A DNA stretch of 64,000 nt from Pseudotamlana agarivorans (GCF_001642835.1 NZ_LXEI01000009.1:1-64000), one strand, 5' to 3'; positions 1-7,705 are shown, counted from the first letter of the stretch. Notes: generated by a model from the sequence alone, not told the origin. Numbers and translations are program-made.

Positions 1-122
1 CTCGTGTATGATTAGTGGCGTGATTTAGTACGAAAGTTAACAAATAAAAACCGAATAGAATATTCCGCAGGAATATTCGTAAGCAAGCTCGAACTAGCCA
101 TTAATTATACACCTTGTTAGCC
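1..122 (-). repeat. attC-like recombination site of cassette 2 (truncated by window edge)
   Basis: Imperfect outer inverted repeat at 4-19 and 97-112 (14 of 16 positions; both mismatches are G-T wobbles if the + strand folds). A perfect central hairpin follows, with arms 58-66 and 70-78 and a 3-base loop. GTTAGCC at 116-122 is the inner R box. It matches the first bases of the same cassette at 757-763 on the opposite strand, and the match runs on to about 10 bases. The linker after the left arm (GCGTGA, TTAG, AC, CAA, ACC) is shared with the site at 757-888. The partner R box should lie just left of base 1. The architecture is that of an integron attC site; the assignment is inference from structure. 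Confidence 0.72.
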
Positions 123-580
123 ACAGTTTTTTTCTGTCGTTTTATTATTGGGTCAATTCGTCTTTTGTTTTCCTGTTGTAATAAAGTAGGATATAAATTC
201 ATAAAAATATTTATAATCATTATTATCAGACCGAATAAAAAGTCGTGAGTAATACTTTTATAAACAGCAAAGAATGTCACGAATAAAAATCCAATTAAAT
301 GACTTATTTCCGCAATTGTCATTTCCTTTCGTATTTCAGTCAATTCCGTTTTTTTATTTTTCAATTTTATTTTCTGATTAAAAAACTTAAAAAATGAATT
401 TTTCACAATCCATTTAAAATAGTCAATTCCAATAGTTTTATTTAAAGATTTACTTTCAATAAAATTCAGATTTGATATTTTTTTGTAGTATTCAGTTTTG
501 ACAAGAATACTATTAATTATCATTCCGACTATCCAAGATATAAATGATATTGATATTCCGAATGTTAAATATTTAAGCAT
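101..580 (-). CDS. Cassette 2 product: small integral membrane protein, CrtO-type acyltransferase-like
   Basis: 159 residues. One hydrophobic segment spans about residues 5-27 and two more about residues 95-130, so it is an inner-membrane protein. The C-terminal part has a glutamate-initiated SHLIGF helix, a second helix, then N-x-x-x-N-L-Y-P and LLQQxNKRRID. This pattern resembles the C-terminal half of the glycosyl-4,4'-diaponeurosporenoate acyltransferase (CrtO) family and of many short flavobacterial membrane proteins. That similarity is from memory and function is not established. The stop codon lies inside the attC-like palindrome (1-122), as often seen for integron cassette genes. The gene has a long leader (580 to 762), which is unusual for a cassette, and it is very AT-rich. 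Confidence 0.6.
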   Translation of the reverse strand: MLKYLTFGISISFISWIVGMIINSILVKTEYYKKISNLNFIESKSLNKTIGIDYFKWIVKNSFFKFFNQKIKLKNKKTELTEIRKEMTIAEISHLIGFLFVTFFAVYKSITHDFLFGLIIMIINIFMNLYPTLLQQENKRRIDPIIKRQKKTVANKVYN

Positions 581-615
581 ATTTCTCTTGAATTTCGTGT
601 TTTTTCAAATTCTGA

Positions 616-716
616 CTAACGTAAAATTATGTTTCTGAAAATCAGTAATTTACAAATAGCCGGTTTTTTAATAATTATTAAAATTTTCTGCTCCAATTTA
701 CTCAAGTTTACGTTAG
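616..716. repeat. 10-bp inverted repeat in leader of cassette 2, possible decayed attC
   Basis: CTAACGTAAA at 616-625 is the exact reverse complement of TTTACGTTAG at 707-716. The outer ends carry GTTAG, the core of the R box in this array, and the 101-bp span is close to the length of the neighbouring attC-like sites. The central hairpin and shared linker of those sites are not seen. It may be a degenerate site left by an older cassette, or a leader structure. Confidence 0.4.
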
Positions 717-756
717 CTTACATACTGATGATTTTTTGGGGTTCTATGGGGATTGT

Positions 757-888
757 GGCTAACGGTCTCGGCTATGAGTAGTTGCGTGAGTTAGCACTTA
801 ACTTTGCAAGTATACACCAAACTGAAAATCCGCGAGGATTTTCAGAAGTAGGCGAGGACAAGCAATTACTTATAGCCATTGTTGTAGG
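757..888 (-). repeat. attC-like recombination site of cassette 1
   Basis: Complete site of about 132 bp. Outer arms 770-788 and 859-877 match at 16 of 19 positions, and two of the three mismatches are G-T wobbles when the + strand folds. A perfect 10-bp central hairpin (822-831 and 836-845) has a GCGA loop. On the - strand the site begins with the inner box CCTACAAC (888-881) and ends with GTTAGCC (763-757). The inner box is complementary to the first bases of cassette 1 at 1924-1917. The linker is homologous to that of the site at 1-122. Inferred crossover: after the G at 763. Confidence 0.75.
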
Positions 889-891
889 TAG

Positions 892-1887
892 TTATTTTTC
901 TATAAATACTTTTAAATTTTCATATAATTCCACGGTTTCATAGTCAGTTCTAATTTCATTAATTTTTTCTTCATTATAAATTGGATAGAATGATTGTATT
1001 CGATTAAAACTAACATTTCCTTTGCCTTTTAATTGTTTGGTTCTTTTCTGAATCCATAATTGATAAACAACACCTTTGTATTCAAATATAATATTATCAG
1101 TTTTACTAATATCAATGCGATTAAGTTTATCGATTTCAGTCAATATATTTCGTAAATCTAAATGTAACTCTTTAGGGTAGAAATGGTCATAATGATAAGT
1201 TTTTTCAGGTTTGTCTTTAATGTGTTCAGAGTAATGTCTACTCATAATATGAACAAAGGAATATATTGTTAATTCAACTGTTTGACCTGAAAATGGGATT
1301 TCAAACTCAGATTTCTCATAGTCTTCAATGACAGATTTTGTCAAATGGTAAATGAATTTAGATTGCATTATTATTTTATCTTTTTGCAATCTGTATCTGT
1401 CTTGTTGCCTTCTGAATTTTCTTACTAATCTTGGGTATTTTTTATCGAGCTCTTTTAAGTCTTTTCGTGTTTCAGTTGCAACTTCCTGTAAAATTTGGTC
1501 TTTATGATTGGTTTTCTCAATTTCTCTCTGCCATTTATTTGAGAAAATTTGAAGTTTTTTAAAATCTTGGACTTGTTCTTTTTGTGTTACTTCAACAATT
1601 TTTCCCTTTTTCGCTTTATAAAAAGGTCCTTCAAGATTGTTGTGGAAATATGTCAAGTATAATTCTCTAAATATAAAGTCATCACAGAATCCGAAATTTT
1701 CGGGTCTACCGTCACTTTGTTTTAATGTCAGTTTAAGTCCTGTACACAAAAACCTTTTCTCCCGTTCCAAAAGCTTTTTTCCATCAATTGCTTTTTGCTT
1801 TAAGTCTTCAAAGATTTTTCTTGTTCTGATTTGTTCCTTTTCAGACCCATCTTTGAAGTCAAGTTCATTTGGAAGATAGTGTTTCAT
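892..1887 (-). CDS. Cassette 1 product: hypothetical protein, possible RNase-like C-terminal domain
   Basis: 331 residues, soluble, no signal peptide, lysine-rich, with a charged helical middle (about residues 95-170). I do not recognise the family with certainty. The last ~120 residues contain HIMSRH, a leucine-rich helix, the strands IIFEYKGVVYQLWIQK and a final SFNRIQSFYPIY. This order of histidine-rich motif, two strands and terminal S/F/Y segment is reminiscent of BECR-fold (Barnase-EndoU-ColicinE5/D-RelE) nucleases, which is a weak resemblance. The ORF starts 36 bp inside the inferred cassette boundary (1923) and stops four bases before the attC-like inner box, so it fills the cassette exactly. 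No TAnnTTTG promoter is seen in the short leader; expression from the recombinase side is likely. Confidence 0.6.
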   Translation of the reverse strand: MKHYLPNELDFKDGSEKEQIRTRKIFEDLKQKAIDGKKLLEREKRFLCTGLKLTLKQSDGRPENFGFCDDFIFRELYLTYFHNNLEGPFYKAKKGKIVEVTQKEQVQDFKKLQIFSNKWQREIEKTNHKDQILQEVATETRKDLKELDKKYPRLVRKFRRQQDRYRLQKDKIIMQSKFIYHLTKSVIEDYEKSEFEIPFSGQTVELTIYSFVHIMSRHYSEHIKDKPEKTYHYDHFYPKELHLDLRNILTEIDKLNRIDISKTDNIIFEYKGVVYQLWIQKRTKQLKGKGNVSFNRIQSFYPIYNEEKINEIRTDYETVELYENLKVFIEK

Positions 1888-1916
1888 TAATTTTTCAGAA
1901 TGGTTTTGGATAATTA

Positions 1917-2037
1917 CCTACAACAATAGTATATCGAACATTATGTTCTATATGTTACCAAATATAGGGATATGAATGTAATGTTTTATAAACCTTTTAT
2001 ATCAAAATGTGAAAAAAATGATCCGAATGTTCCGACT
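1917..2037 (-). other. Candidate attI region between recombinase and first cassette
   Basis: Lies between the recombinase stop (2038) and the start of cassette 1. GTTGTAGG on the - strand (1924-1917) marks the inferred junction. Just beside it is a near-perfect 23-bp palindrome, ATATCGAACAT (1931-1941), one base, then ATGTTCTATAT (1943-1953), with one mismatch per arm. Position and symmetry suit a double-stranded recombinase-binding site such as attI, but an operator is equally possible. Confidence 0.45.
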
Positions 2038-3183
2038 TCAGTCATCCAAAGGGTTTTTAATAGCCTTAAATGTTGTGGTCGCTACATGTGTGTAAATTTC
2101 GGTAGTTTTCGTAGAACTATGACCAAGTAAAACCTGAATTTGTCTGATATCAACACCATCTTCTAACAAATGAGTTGCAAAACTATGTCTTAGAATATGT
2201 GGCGATACTTTTAGTCGGATACTCGCTTTCTTTGCGGCTCTAGAAACAATTTGCGCAACACTTTGAGCTGAATATTGTTGACCATACGTGCCTTCTATTA
2301 GGTAAGTTTTCGGCCGCCATTCTTTATAATATTGACGTAAATCAACCAGTAAGTTTTCAGAAAGTATCGTAAACCGATCCTTTTTTCCCTTACCTGCATT
2401 AACTCGAATAACCATTCTGGAGCTATCAATATCCTGGAGTTTCAAATTGATCAGTTCACTACGTCTCATACCCGATGAATATAAAATAGAAACGATACAT
2501 TTATGTTTTATGTTATTCGTATTGGCAATAATGCGTTTTATCTCGGCTTTAGAAAGTACCGTGGGCAACTTCTTTTCCTTTCTTGGTCGCTCAATTTGAT
2601 AAAACCTATTTGGCATGCCTAATACCATTTCATAGTAAAACTTAATACTATTTATGGCGATGTTAACAGAGGAATCCGATTTACCTTCCTGAACTAATTT
2701 TAATATATACAGTCGTACATCATTTTCATTAATCGCGTCGATCTCTTTACTGTAGTAATAATTAATAAACGCTTCAAAAGCCGAAATGTACATTCTGGCC
2801 GTATTGTTAGCGTATTTTTTAATTTCCAATTTGTCTAAATATGAAGTAGGGCATAAGCGGTAGTTTTGTGGTATCGCACGATTTCTAAACCAAGTAATAT
2901 CTAAAGGTTCTGTGTTTTCATTTCGTGGCTTTTTGTCAAAAAAATAATTCGCATTTACCCAGGCAACACCCGTAAAAATCTTGTAAATTAAATCAAGGTT
3001 TTCTTTTGTGTTTTTAATATAAGCCATATTAAACTCTTTACTCCATTTTACTTCTGGCAGTTGTTTTACAAGTGCATGAATAACCTTATCGGTGTTAAAC
3101 TGTAATCCAATAAAACGCTGGTCTTTAATTAATAAATGCTTTAACGTGATGCTTCGACCTTTATACATGTTTTTTTTGACCAA
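2038..3183 (-). CDS. Tyrosine recombinase, XerC/D- and IntI-like, probable integron integrase
   Basis: 381 residues. An N-terminal extension of about 100 residues precedes a SAM-like core-binding domain (about 110-200) and a C-terminal catalytic domain. All catalytic residues are visible: R240 (GMRRSE), K265 (GKGKKDR), H329 and R332 (HILRH), H355 (LLGHSS) and the nucleophile Y364 (EIYTHV). The HSFATHLLEDG and LLGHSSTKTT segments resemble IntI and XerD alike. Only about 58 residues separate the GKGKKDR motif from HILRH, so the extra segment typical of IntI enzymes is absent. The gene is co-directional with, and immediately upstream of, two cassettes bearing attC-like sites, which is the main argument that it is their integrase. 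It is far from any other phage or transposon gene. A housekeeping XerC/D is unlikely given the long N-terminus. Confidence 0.85.
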   Translation of the reverse strand: MVKKNMYKGRSITLKHLLIKDQRFIGLQFNTDKVIHALVKQLPEVKWSKEFNMAYIKNTKENLDLIYKIFTGVAWVNANYFFDKKPRNENTEPLDITWFRNRAIPQNYRLCPTSYLDKLEIKKYANNTARMYISAFEAFINYYYSKEIDAINENDVRLYILKLVQEGKSDSSVNIAINSIKFYYEMVLGMPNRFYQIERPRKEKKLPTVLSKAEIKRIIANTNNIKHKCIVSILYSSGMRRSELINLKLQDIDSSRMVIRVNAGKGKKDRFTILSENLLVDLRQYYKEWRPKTYLIEGTYGQQYSAQSVAQIVSRAAKKASIRLKVSPHILRHSFATHLLEDGVDIRQIQVLLGHSSTKTTEIYTHVATTTFKAIKNPLDD

Positions 3184-3248
3184 TATAGATGAGGAAAAAA
3201 TATTAGTAGTATATTATTTACACAATATTCGTATATTATGCTTTTAAT

Positions 3249-3650
3249 GTGAAATTTATGAGGTTTTATAAAAATTGTTTGTATTGTGATGACGCTTTAG
3301 GCGGAAGAACTGATAAGAAATTTTGTGATGTACAATGTAAAAGTGCTTATCAATATCAACAATCAAAATTACAGCCCGAACGGTTCTATAATAAAGTAGA
3401 TAATCAGCTGAAGCTTAATCGGAAAATTTTAAAAGAATTCAATAAAGGCGGAAAAGTAACGCTTCGTGCGGAGCTGCTCATGGATCAAGGTTTTAATCCC
3501 AATTTCTTTACTCACTATTGGAAAAATCATAAAGGCGAAGTGTATCTGTTTGTTTACGAATACGGATTTCTTAAAATTAAAGAGAACAATAAAACCAAAT
3601 ACCTCTTAATTTTATGGCAAAATTATATGGAACATAAAACACACGAATAG
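3249..3650 (+). CDS. Small zinc-ribbon protein divergent from the recombinase
   Basis: 133 residues from a GTG start; an ATG three codons later (3258) gives a protein beginning MRFYKNCLYC and may be the true start. The N-terminus carries CLYC and CDVQC, a C-x2-C...C-x3-C zinc-ribbon pattern. A basic helical segment and a compact domain rich in aromatic residues follow. Function unknown. The gene is divergent from the recombinase with only 65 bp between them, so the two share a promoter region and may be co-regulated. I infer a possible accessory or regulatory role in the cassette system. It is not part of the downstream ATPase unit (126-bp gap). Confidence 0.65.
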   Translation: MKFMRFYKNCLYCDDALGGRTDKKFCDVQCKSAYQYQQSKLQPERFYNKVDNQLKLNRKILKEFNKGGKVTLRAELLMDQGFNPNFFTHYWKNHKGEVYLFVYEYGFLKIKENNKTKYLLILWQNYMEHKTHE

Positions 3651-3775
3651 TTTGTAATTAACAACTTATAACCGGTCACAGAGAATTTCATATGACACCA
3701 ATTTTAATGATACTTTTGGTATCAAAAAGCTATTACAAATTAATCGGTGATTATTAATTATTTAACGCAATACTA

Positions 3776-6280
3776 ATGAAACATACATATAAAATACAAG
3801 GAATGAGCTGTAATGGGTGTCGTTCGCATGTGGAAAAAACACTATCAGAAGTTGAAGGTGTTTCTGATGTTTCGGTAAATTTAGAAAAGGCCGAAGCGAC
3901 TATAAGCATGGCCAATCACATGCCCATTGAAACGTTTCAAGAGGCTTTAAAAAATGATGGCGGACAGTATGCCATTCATAATCTCAATGAAAAACCTTGT
4001 TGTAGTAGTCAGCATAAAAAAGAAATGGTAAAGCCTGGCCAAGGCACTGGTGTTTTTTACTGTCCTATGCATTGCGAAGGAGATAAAACCTACGATAAAC
4101 CTGGCGATTGTCCCGTTTGCGGTATGGATCTCGTTGAAGAACAAAACCTTTCGGTAGGGCATACTAATCAATGGACTTGCCCCATGCACCCTGAAGTCAT
4201 CAAAGATGAAGCTGGCGATTGCCCAATTTGTGGGATGGATTTGGTGCCTTTGGAAGCAGATTTGTCTTCCGAAGAGAAAACCTATAAAAAACTACTTGGT
4301 AAATTTAAAATAGCTGTGGCGTTTACATTACCCATTTTTTTAATTGCCATGAGCGAAATGCTTCCAAATAATCCATTGTACACGTTTCTTGATCAAAAAT
4401 ATTGGAATGGGGTACAGTTCTTTCTGTCTATTCCCGTGGTTTTTTATGCAACGTGGATGTTTTTTCAGAGGGCTTATAAAAGTATCCTAACATGGAATCT
4501 AAACATGTTCACCCTAATTGGCATTGGCGCCGGAATATCCTGGTTGTTTAGTGTATTCGGATTGATTTTTCCTAATGTTTTTCCCGATCAATTTAAAACC
4601 GAATTAGGTACTGTACATGTGTATTTTGAAGCGGCCACAGTTATTTTAACCTTGGTTCTTCTCGGTCAGCTTTTAGAAGCTCGAGCTCATAGTAAAACCA
4701 ATGCAGCCGTTAAAGAGTTACTTAAACTAGCGCCCAATAAAGCCATTAAAGTGGTTGATGGTGAAGATGTTGAAGTGCGTATAGATAACATCGCTACGCA
4801 AGATATTTTAAAAGTAAAACCTGGAGATAAAGTGCCTGTGGATGGCGTCATTACCCAAGGTGAATCTCGTATTGATGAATCTATGATTACGGGTGAGCCC
4901 ATGCCTGTAACTAAAGTTTTGGGCGATAAAGTAAGTAGCGGTACCATAAATGGTAATCAAATGTTTCTAATGAAAGCCGAAAAAGTGGGCAGCGATACCT
5001 TGTTATCGCAAATTATTCAAATGGTTAACGATGCCAGCCGTAGTCGTGCGCCCATTCAAAAATTGGCTGATAAAGTCTCTGGGTATTTCGTTCCCGTGGT
5101 CGTGGCTATTGCCTTAATAACCTTTGTGGTTTGGGCTGTTTTCGGACCAGAACCTGCTTATGTTTATGCCTTAGTTAATGCCATTGCGGTGTTAATTATC
5201 GCTTGTCCGTGCGCACTTGGTTTGGCTACGCCTATGTCGGTAATGGTGGGCGTGGGTAAAGGTGCTCAAAACGGAGTGCTGATTAAAAATGCAGAGGCAC
5301 TCGAAAAAATGGATAAAGTCAACACCCTAATTATAGATAAAACAGGAACCATTACAGAAGGAAAACCCAGCGTTGAAAAAATTGAGGTTTTCAATAACGA
5401 TTTCTCGGAAGTAACCCTGCTTCAATTCATGGTAGCGTTAAATACCAATAGCGAACACCCATTGGCTGAGGCGACCGTTGCCTATGGCAAGACAAAAAAC
5501 GTTCAGGTTTTGAAATCTGAAAATTTTAATGCAGTGACAGGAAAAGGTGTTGAAGCAACTGTTGAAGACAAAAAGATAAGTCTTGGAAATCCTAAAATGA
5601 TGGAACATGACCATGCTGAAATCACTTCTAAAATGTCTGAAAAAGCTAAAACCTATCAGCAACAAGGCAAGACCGTGTCGTTTTTAGCGGTGGATAAAAA
5701 GGTTGTTGGTATTGTGGTGATTGCCGATAAAATAAAGGAAACAAGTGCTCAAGCTATCAAAGAACTGCAAGATAAAGGTATTGAAGTGGTTATGCTTACT
5801 GGTGATAATTATGATACGGCTCAGGCTGTAGCGCAAACACTAAAACTTGACGATTTTAAAGCGGGGATGCTTCCTGAAGATAAACTCAATGTTGTTAAAC
5901 AATTCCAAGAACAGGATAGAGTGGTTGCCATGGCTGGAGATGGTATTAATGATGCTCCTGCACTCGCTAAAAGTGATGTGGGATTAGCTATGGGAACAGG
6001 AACCGATGTAGCTATAGAAAGTGCCATGATAACCTTAGTTAAAGGTGACTTACACGGTATTGTAAAAGCTCGAAACCTTAGTGATAAAGTGATGCAAAAC
6101 ATCAAGCAAAATTTGTTTTTTGCATTAATTTATAACACCGTAGGCGTGCCAATCGCTGCAGGGGTATTATTTCCGTTTTTCGGTATTCTCCTCTCCCCAA
6201 TGATTGCGGCTCTAGCGATGAGTTTTAGTTCGGTTTCAGTAATAGCGAATGCCTTACGTTTAAGAAATGCTAAAATTTAG
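3776..6280 (+). CDS. copA: Heavy-metal P1B-type ATPase, copper-exporting
   Basis: 834 residues. Order: HMA metal-binding domain with GMSCNGC (residues 9-15); two consecutive heavy-metal-binding zinc-ribbon-like domains (about 93-120 and 133-160), each with CPMH and a CPxCGMDL ending; then membrane helices, the actuator domain with TGEP, the transmembrane CPC motif (about 476-478), the phosphorylation motif DKTGT (D521), the SEHPLAEA nucleotide-binding motif and GDGINDAP. CPC plus HMA and HMBD domains indicate Cu(I) (or Ag) efflux across the inner membrane driven by ATP. It stands alone: no copper chaperone or regulator gene is adjacent. A GATAC/GTATC hairpin lies at about 3708-3723 upstream. 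Complete, intact frame. Confidence 0.93.
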   Translation: MKHTYKIQGMSCNGCRSHVEKTLSEVEGVSDVSVNLEKAEATISMANHMPIETFQEALKNDGGQYAIHNLNEKPCCSSQHKKEMVKPGQGTGVFYCPMHCEGDKTYDKPGDCPVCGMDLVEEQNLSVGHTNQWTCPMHPEVIKDEAGDCPICGMDLVPLEADLSSEEKTYKKLLGKFKIAVAFTLPIFLIAMSEMLPNNPLYTFLDQKYWNGVQFFLSIPVVFYATWMFFQRAYKSILTWNLNMFTLIGIGAGISWLFSVFGLIFPNVFPDQFKTELGTVHVYFEAATVILTLVLLGQLLEARAHSKTNAAVKELLKLAPNKAIKVVDGEDVEVRIDNIATQDILKVKPGDKVPVDGVITQGESRIDESMITGEPMPVTKVLGDKVSSGTINGNQMFLMKAEKVGSDTLLSQIIQMVNDASRSRAPIQKLADKVSGYFVPVVVAIALITFVVWAVFGPEPAYVYALVNAIAVLIIACPCALGLATPMSVMVGVGKGAQNGVLIKNAEALEKMDKVNTLIIDKTGTITEGKPSVEKIEVFNNDFSEVTLLQFMVALNTNSEHPLAEATVAYGKTKNVQVLKSENFNAVTGKGVEATVEDKKISLGNPKMMEHDHAEITSKMSEKAKTYQQQGKTVSFLAVDKKVVGIVVIADKIKETSAQAIKELQDKGIEVVMLTGDNYDTAQAVAQTLKLDDFKAGMLPEDKLNVVKQFQEQDRVVAMAGDGINDAPALAKSDVGLAMGTGTDVAIESAMITLVKGDLHGIVKARNLSDKVMQNIKQNLFFALIYNTVGVPIAAGVLFPFFGILLSPMIAALAMSFSSVSVIANALRLRNAKI

Positions 6281-6344
6281 AGCTTTAAAAAATATCTTTT
6301 TCTTTTAATGTTTAATTGTGGAATAGTTAAAGCGTGTAATCAAG

Positions 6345-6627
6345 CAACAACTCACAATAGAAGTAGTATCCCTTAAAAAGGGGATTATAGGGGTGTTTTT
6401 TAAGGTTGAACCGTCGAATAGTTAAATCGTAGAACCGAATGGAGGTTCGTGAACTTGCTTGTCATACCGACAATAGAAGGTATCTCACGATTAAAATGTG
6501 CTTTGAAGAGAAGCCTCACTAGGTTCGATGTGACAACCATGTGTAATCAAAGACATAACTACAAATTGAATCGATGAGCTAGTATCCCCTAGAGGGGATC
6601 ATAGGGGTGTTATTAAACCGTCGAAAT
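6345..6627. repeat. Two copies of a dispersed intergenic repeat
   Basis: The 462-bp gap between copA and the dehydrogenase holds no gene. It contains two copies (about 6345-6420 and 6551-6627) of a unit with consensus AACTCACAAT..GAAG, then TATCCCCT..AGGGGAT, TATAGGGGTGTT and a tail with ACCGTCGAA. The core is a small palindrome (TCCCCTAGAGGGGA at 6585-6598). Between the copies, 6460-6535 is bounded by TGTCATA and TGTGACA, like a second REP-type element. Further copies lie at 7821-8002. No ORF is associated. Confidence 0.6.
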
Positions 6628-6742
6628 ATTTCACCGTATAATCCAATCAGCCAATCATTAAGTCAAATATCAATAATTATCAGAATCTGAAATAAATTCA
6701 GATTGACGTGAAATCAATTTTTAAGACCGCTTCATTGGGGCG

Positions 6743-7705
6743 CTACCCAACCACATTCACAGGATTCTCCGCTATAAAGGCCTCTAAATTTTCAATAGCA
6801 GTTTTCATCAAACGGGTACGAGCTTCTATTGGAGCCCATGCAATATGTGGTGTAATGATGCAATTTTTAGCCGATAATAACGGATTAATTGCCTCAATAG
6901 GTTCAACCGAAGCTACATCAATAGCAGCTGAGCTAACTTTATCGTTGTTAAGTGCTGTTTTTAAATCTCCTTCATGGATTAAGGGACCACGAGAAGTATT
7001 AATAATCATAACACCATCTTTCATTTTGTCGATGTTTGCTTTGCTGATAATATGCTTCGTTTCTGGAAACAGCGGACAATGAAGACTGATGATATCAGAG
7101 TTGTTTAATAATTCGTCTAGAGATACAAATTTACAGGTTTCCGATTCTAATTCCGGATATTTTGTTCGACTGTAAGTCAGAATATTTAATCCGAATGCTT
7201 GCGCTATTTTAGCAGTAGCCTGACCAATATTTCCGAAGCCGATAATGCCTAAAGTTTTACCATCCAATTCGATGAGCGGATGGTTCCAAAATGAAAAATC
7301 AGGACTAGAACTCCATGTGCCATTTTGAACCGCCTGGTTGTGTTTACCCACATGATGACACATTTCGAGCAATAAAGCCATCGTAAATTGCGCCACGGAT
7401 TTAGTACTATATTCAGGAACATTGGTCACAATAATATCACGACTTTTAGCAGCTTCAACATCAACAACATTATATCCAGTGGCTAAAACACCAATATATT
7501 TTAAATTTGGAGCCTTTTGTATAACTTCTTTTGTAAGTGGTGTTTTATTAGTAAATACAATTTCAGCATTGCCAATATTCTTTAAAATAACTTCCGATTC
7601 AAATTTAGTACGATCATAAACGGTTAAATCTCCAATTTTCTCCAAACCTTCCCAGCTCAAGTCTCCCGGATTTAGGGTATATCCATCTAAAACTACAATT
7701 TTCAT
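6743..7705 (-). CDS. D-2-hydroxyacid dehydrogenase (glycerate/hydroxypyruvate reductase type)
   Basis: 320 residues, the usual length for the family. The NAD-binding Rossmann motif is GFGNIGQ (about residue 156). The catalytic region has NTSRGPL (arginine), a glutamate in the VASVEP loop, and TPHIAW with the catalytic histidine. The enzyme interconverts a 2-hydroxy acid and its 2-keto acid with NAD(P). The GTWSSSPDFSFW segment and overall layout are closest to HprA-type glycerate dehydrogenases, but the substrate cannot be fixed from sequence. It is a single-gene unit with dispersed repeats on both sides. A near-consensus promoter (TATATTGC on the - strand) lies about 20 bases before the ATG. 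Confidence 0.87.
   Translation of the reverse strand: MKIVVLDGYTLNPGDLSWEGLEKIGDLTVYDRTKFESEVILKNIGNAEIVFTNKTPLTKEVIQKAPNLKYIGVLATGYNVVDVEAAKSRDIIVTNVPEYSTKSVAQFTMALLLEMCHHVGKHNQAVQNGTWSSSPDFSFWNHPLIELDGKTLGIIGFGNIGQATAKIAQAFGLNILTYSRTKYPELESETCKFVSLDELLNNSDIISLHCPLFPETKHIISKANIDKMKDGVMIINTSRGPLIHEGDLKTALNNDKVSSAAIDVASVEPIEAINPLLSAKNCIITPHIAWAPIEARTRLMKTAIENLEAFIAENPVNVVG

Noticed and set aside
2038-3183. Recombinase as the housekeeping XerC or XerD
   Set aside because: It is about 80 residues longer than XerC/D because of its N-terminal extension, and its position beside attC-like sites favours an array integrase; not fully excluded.
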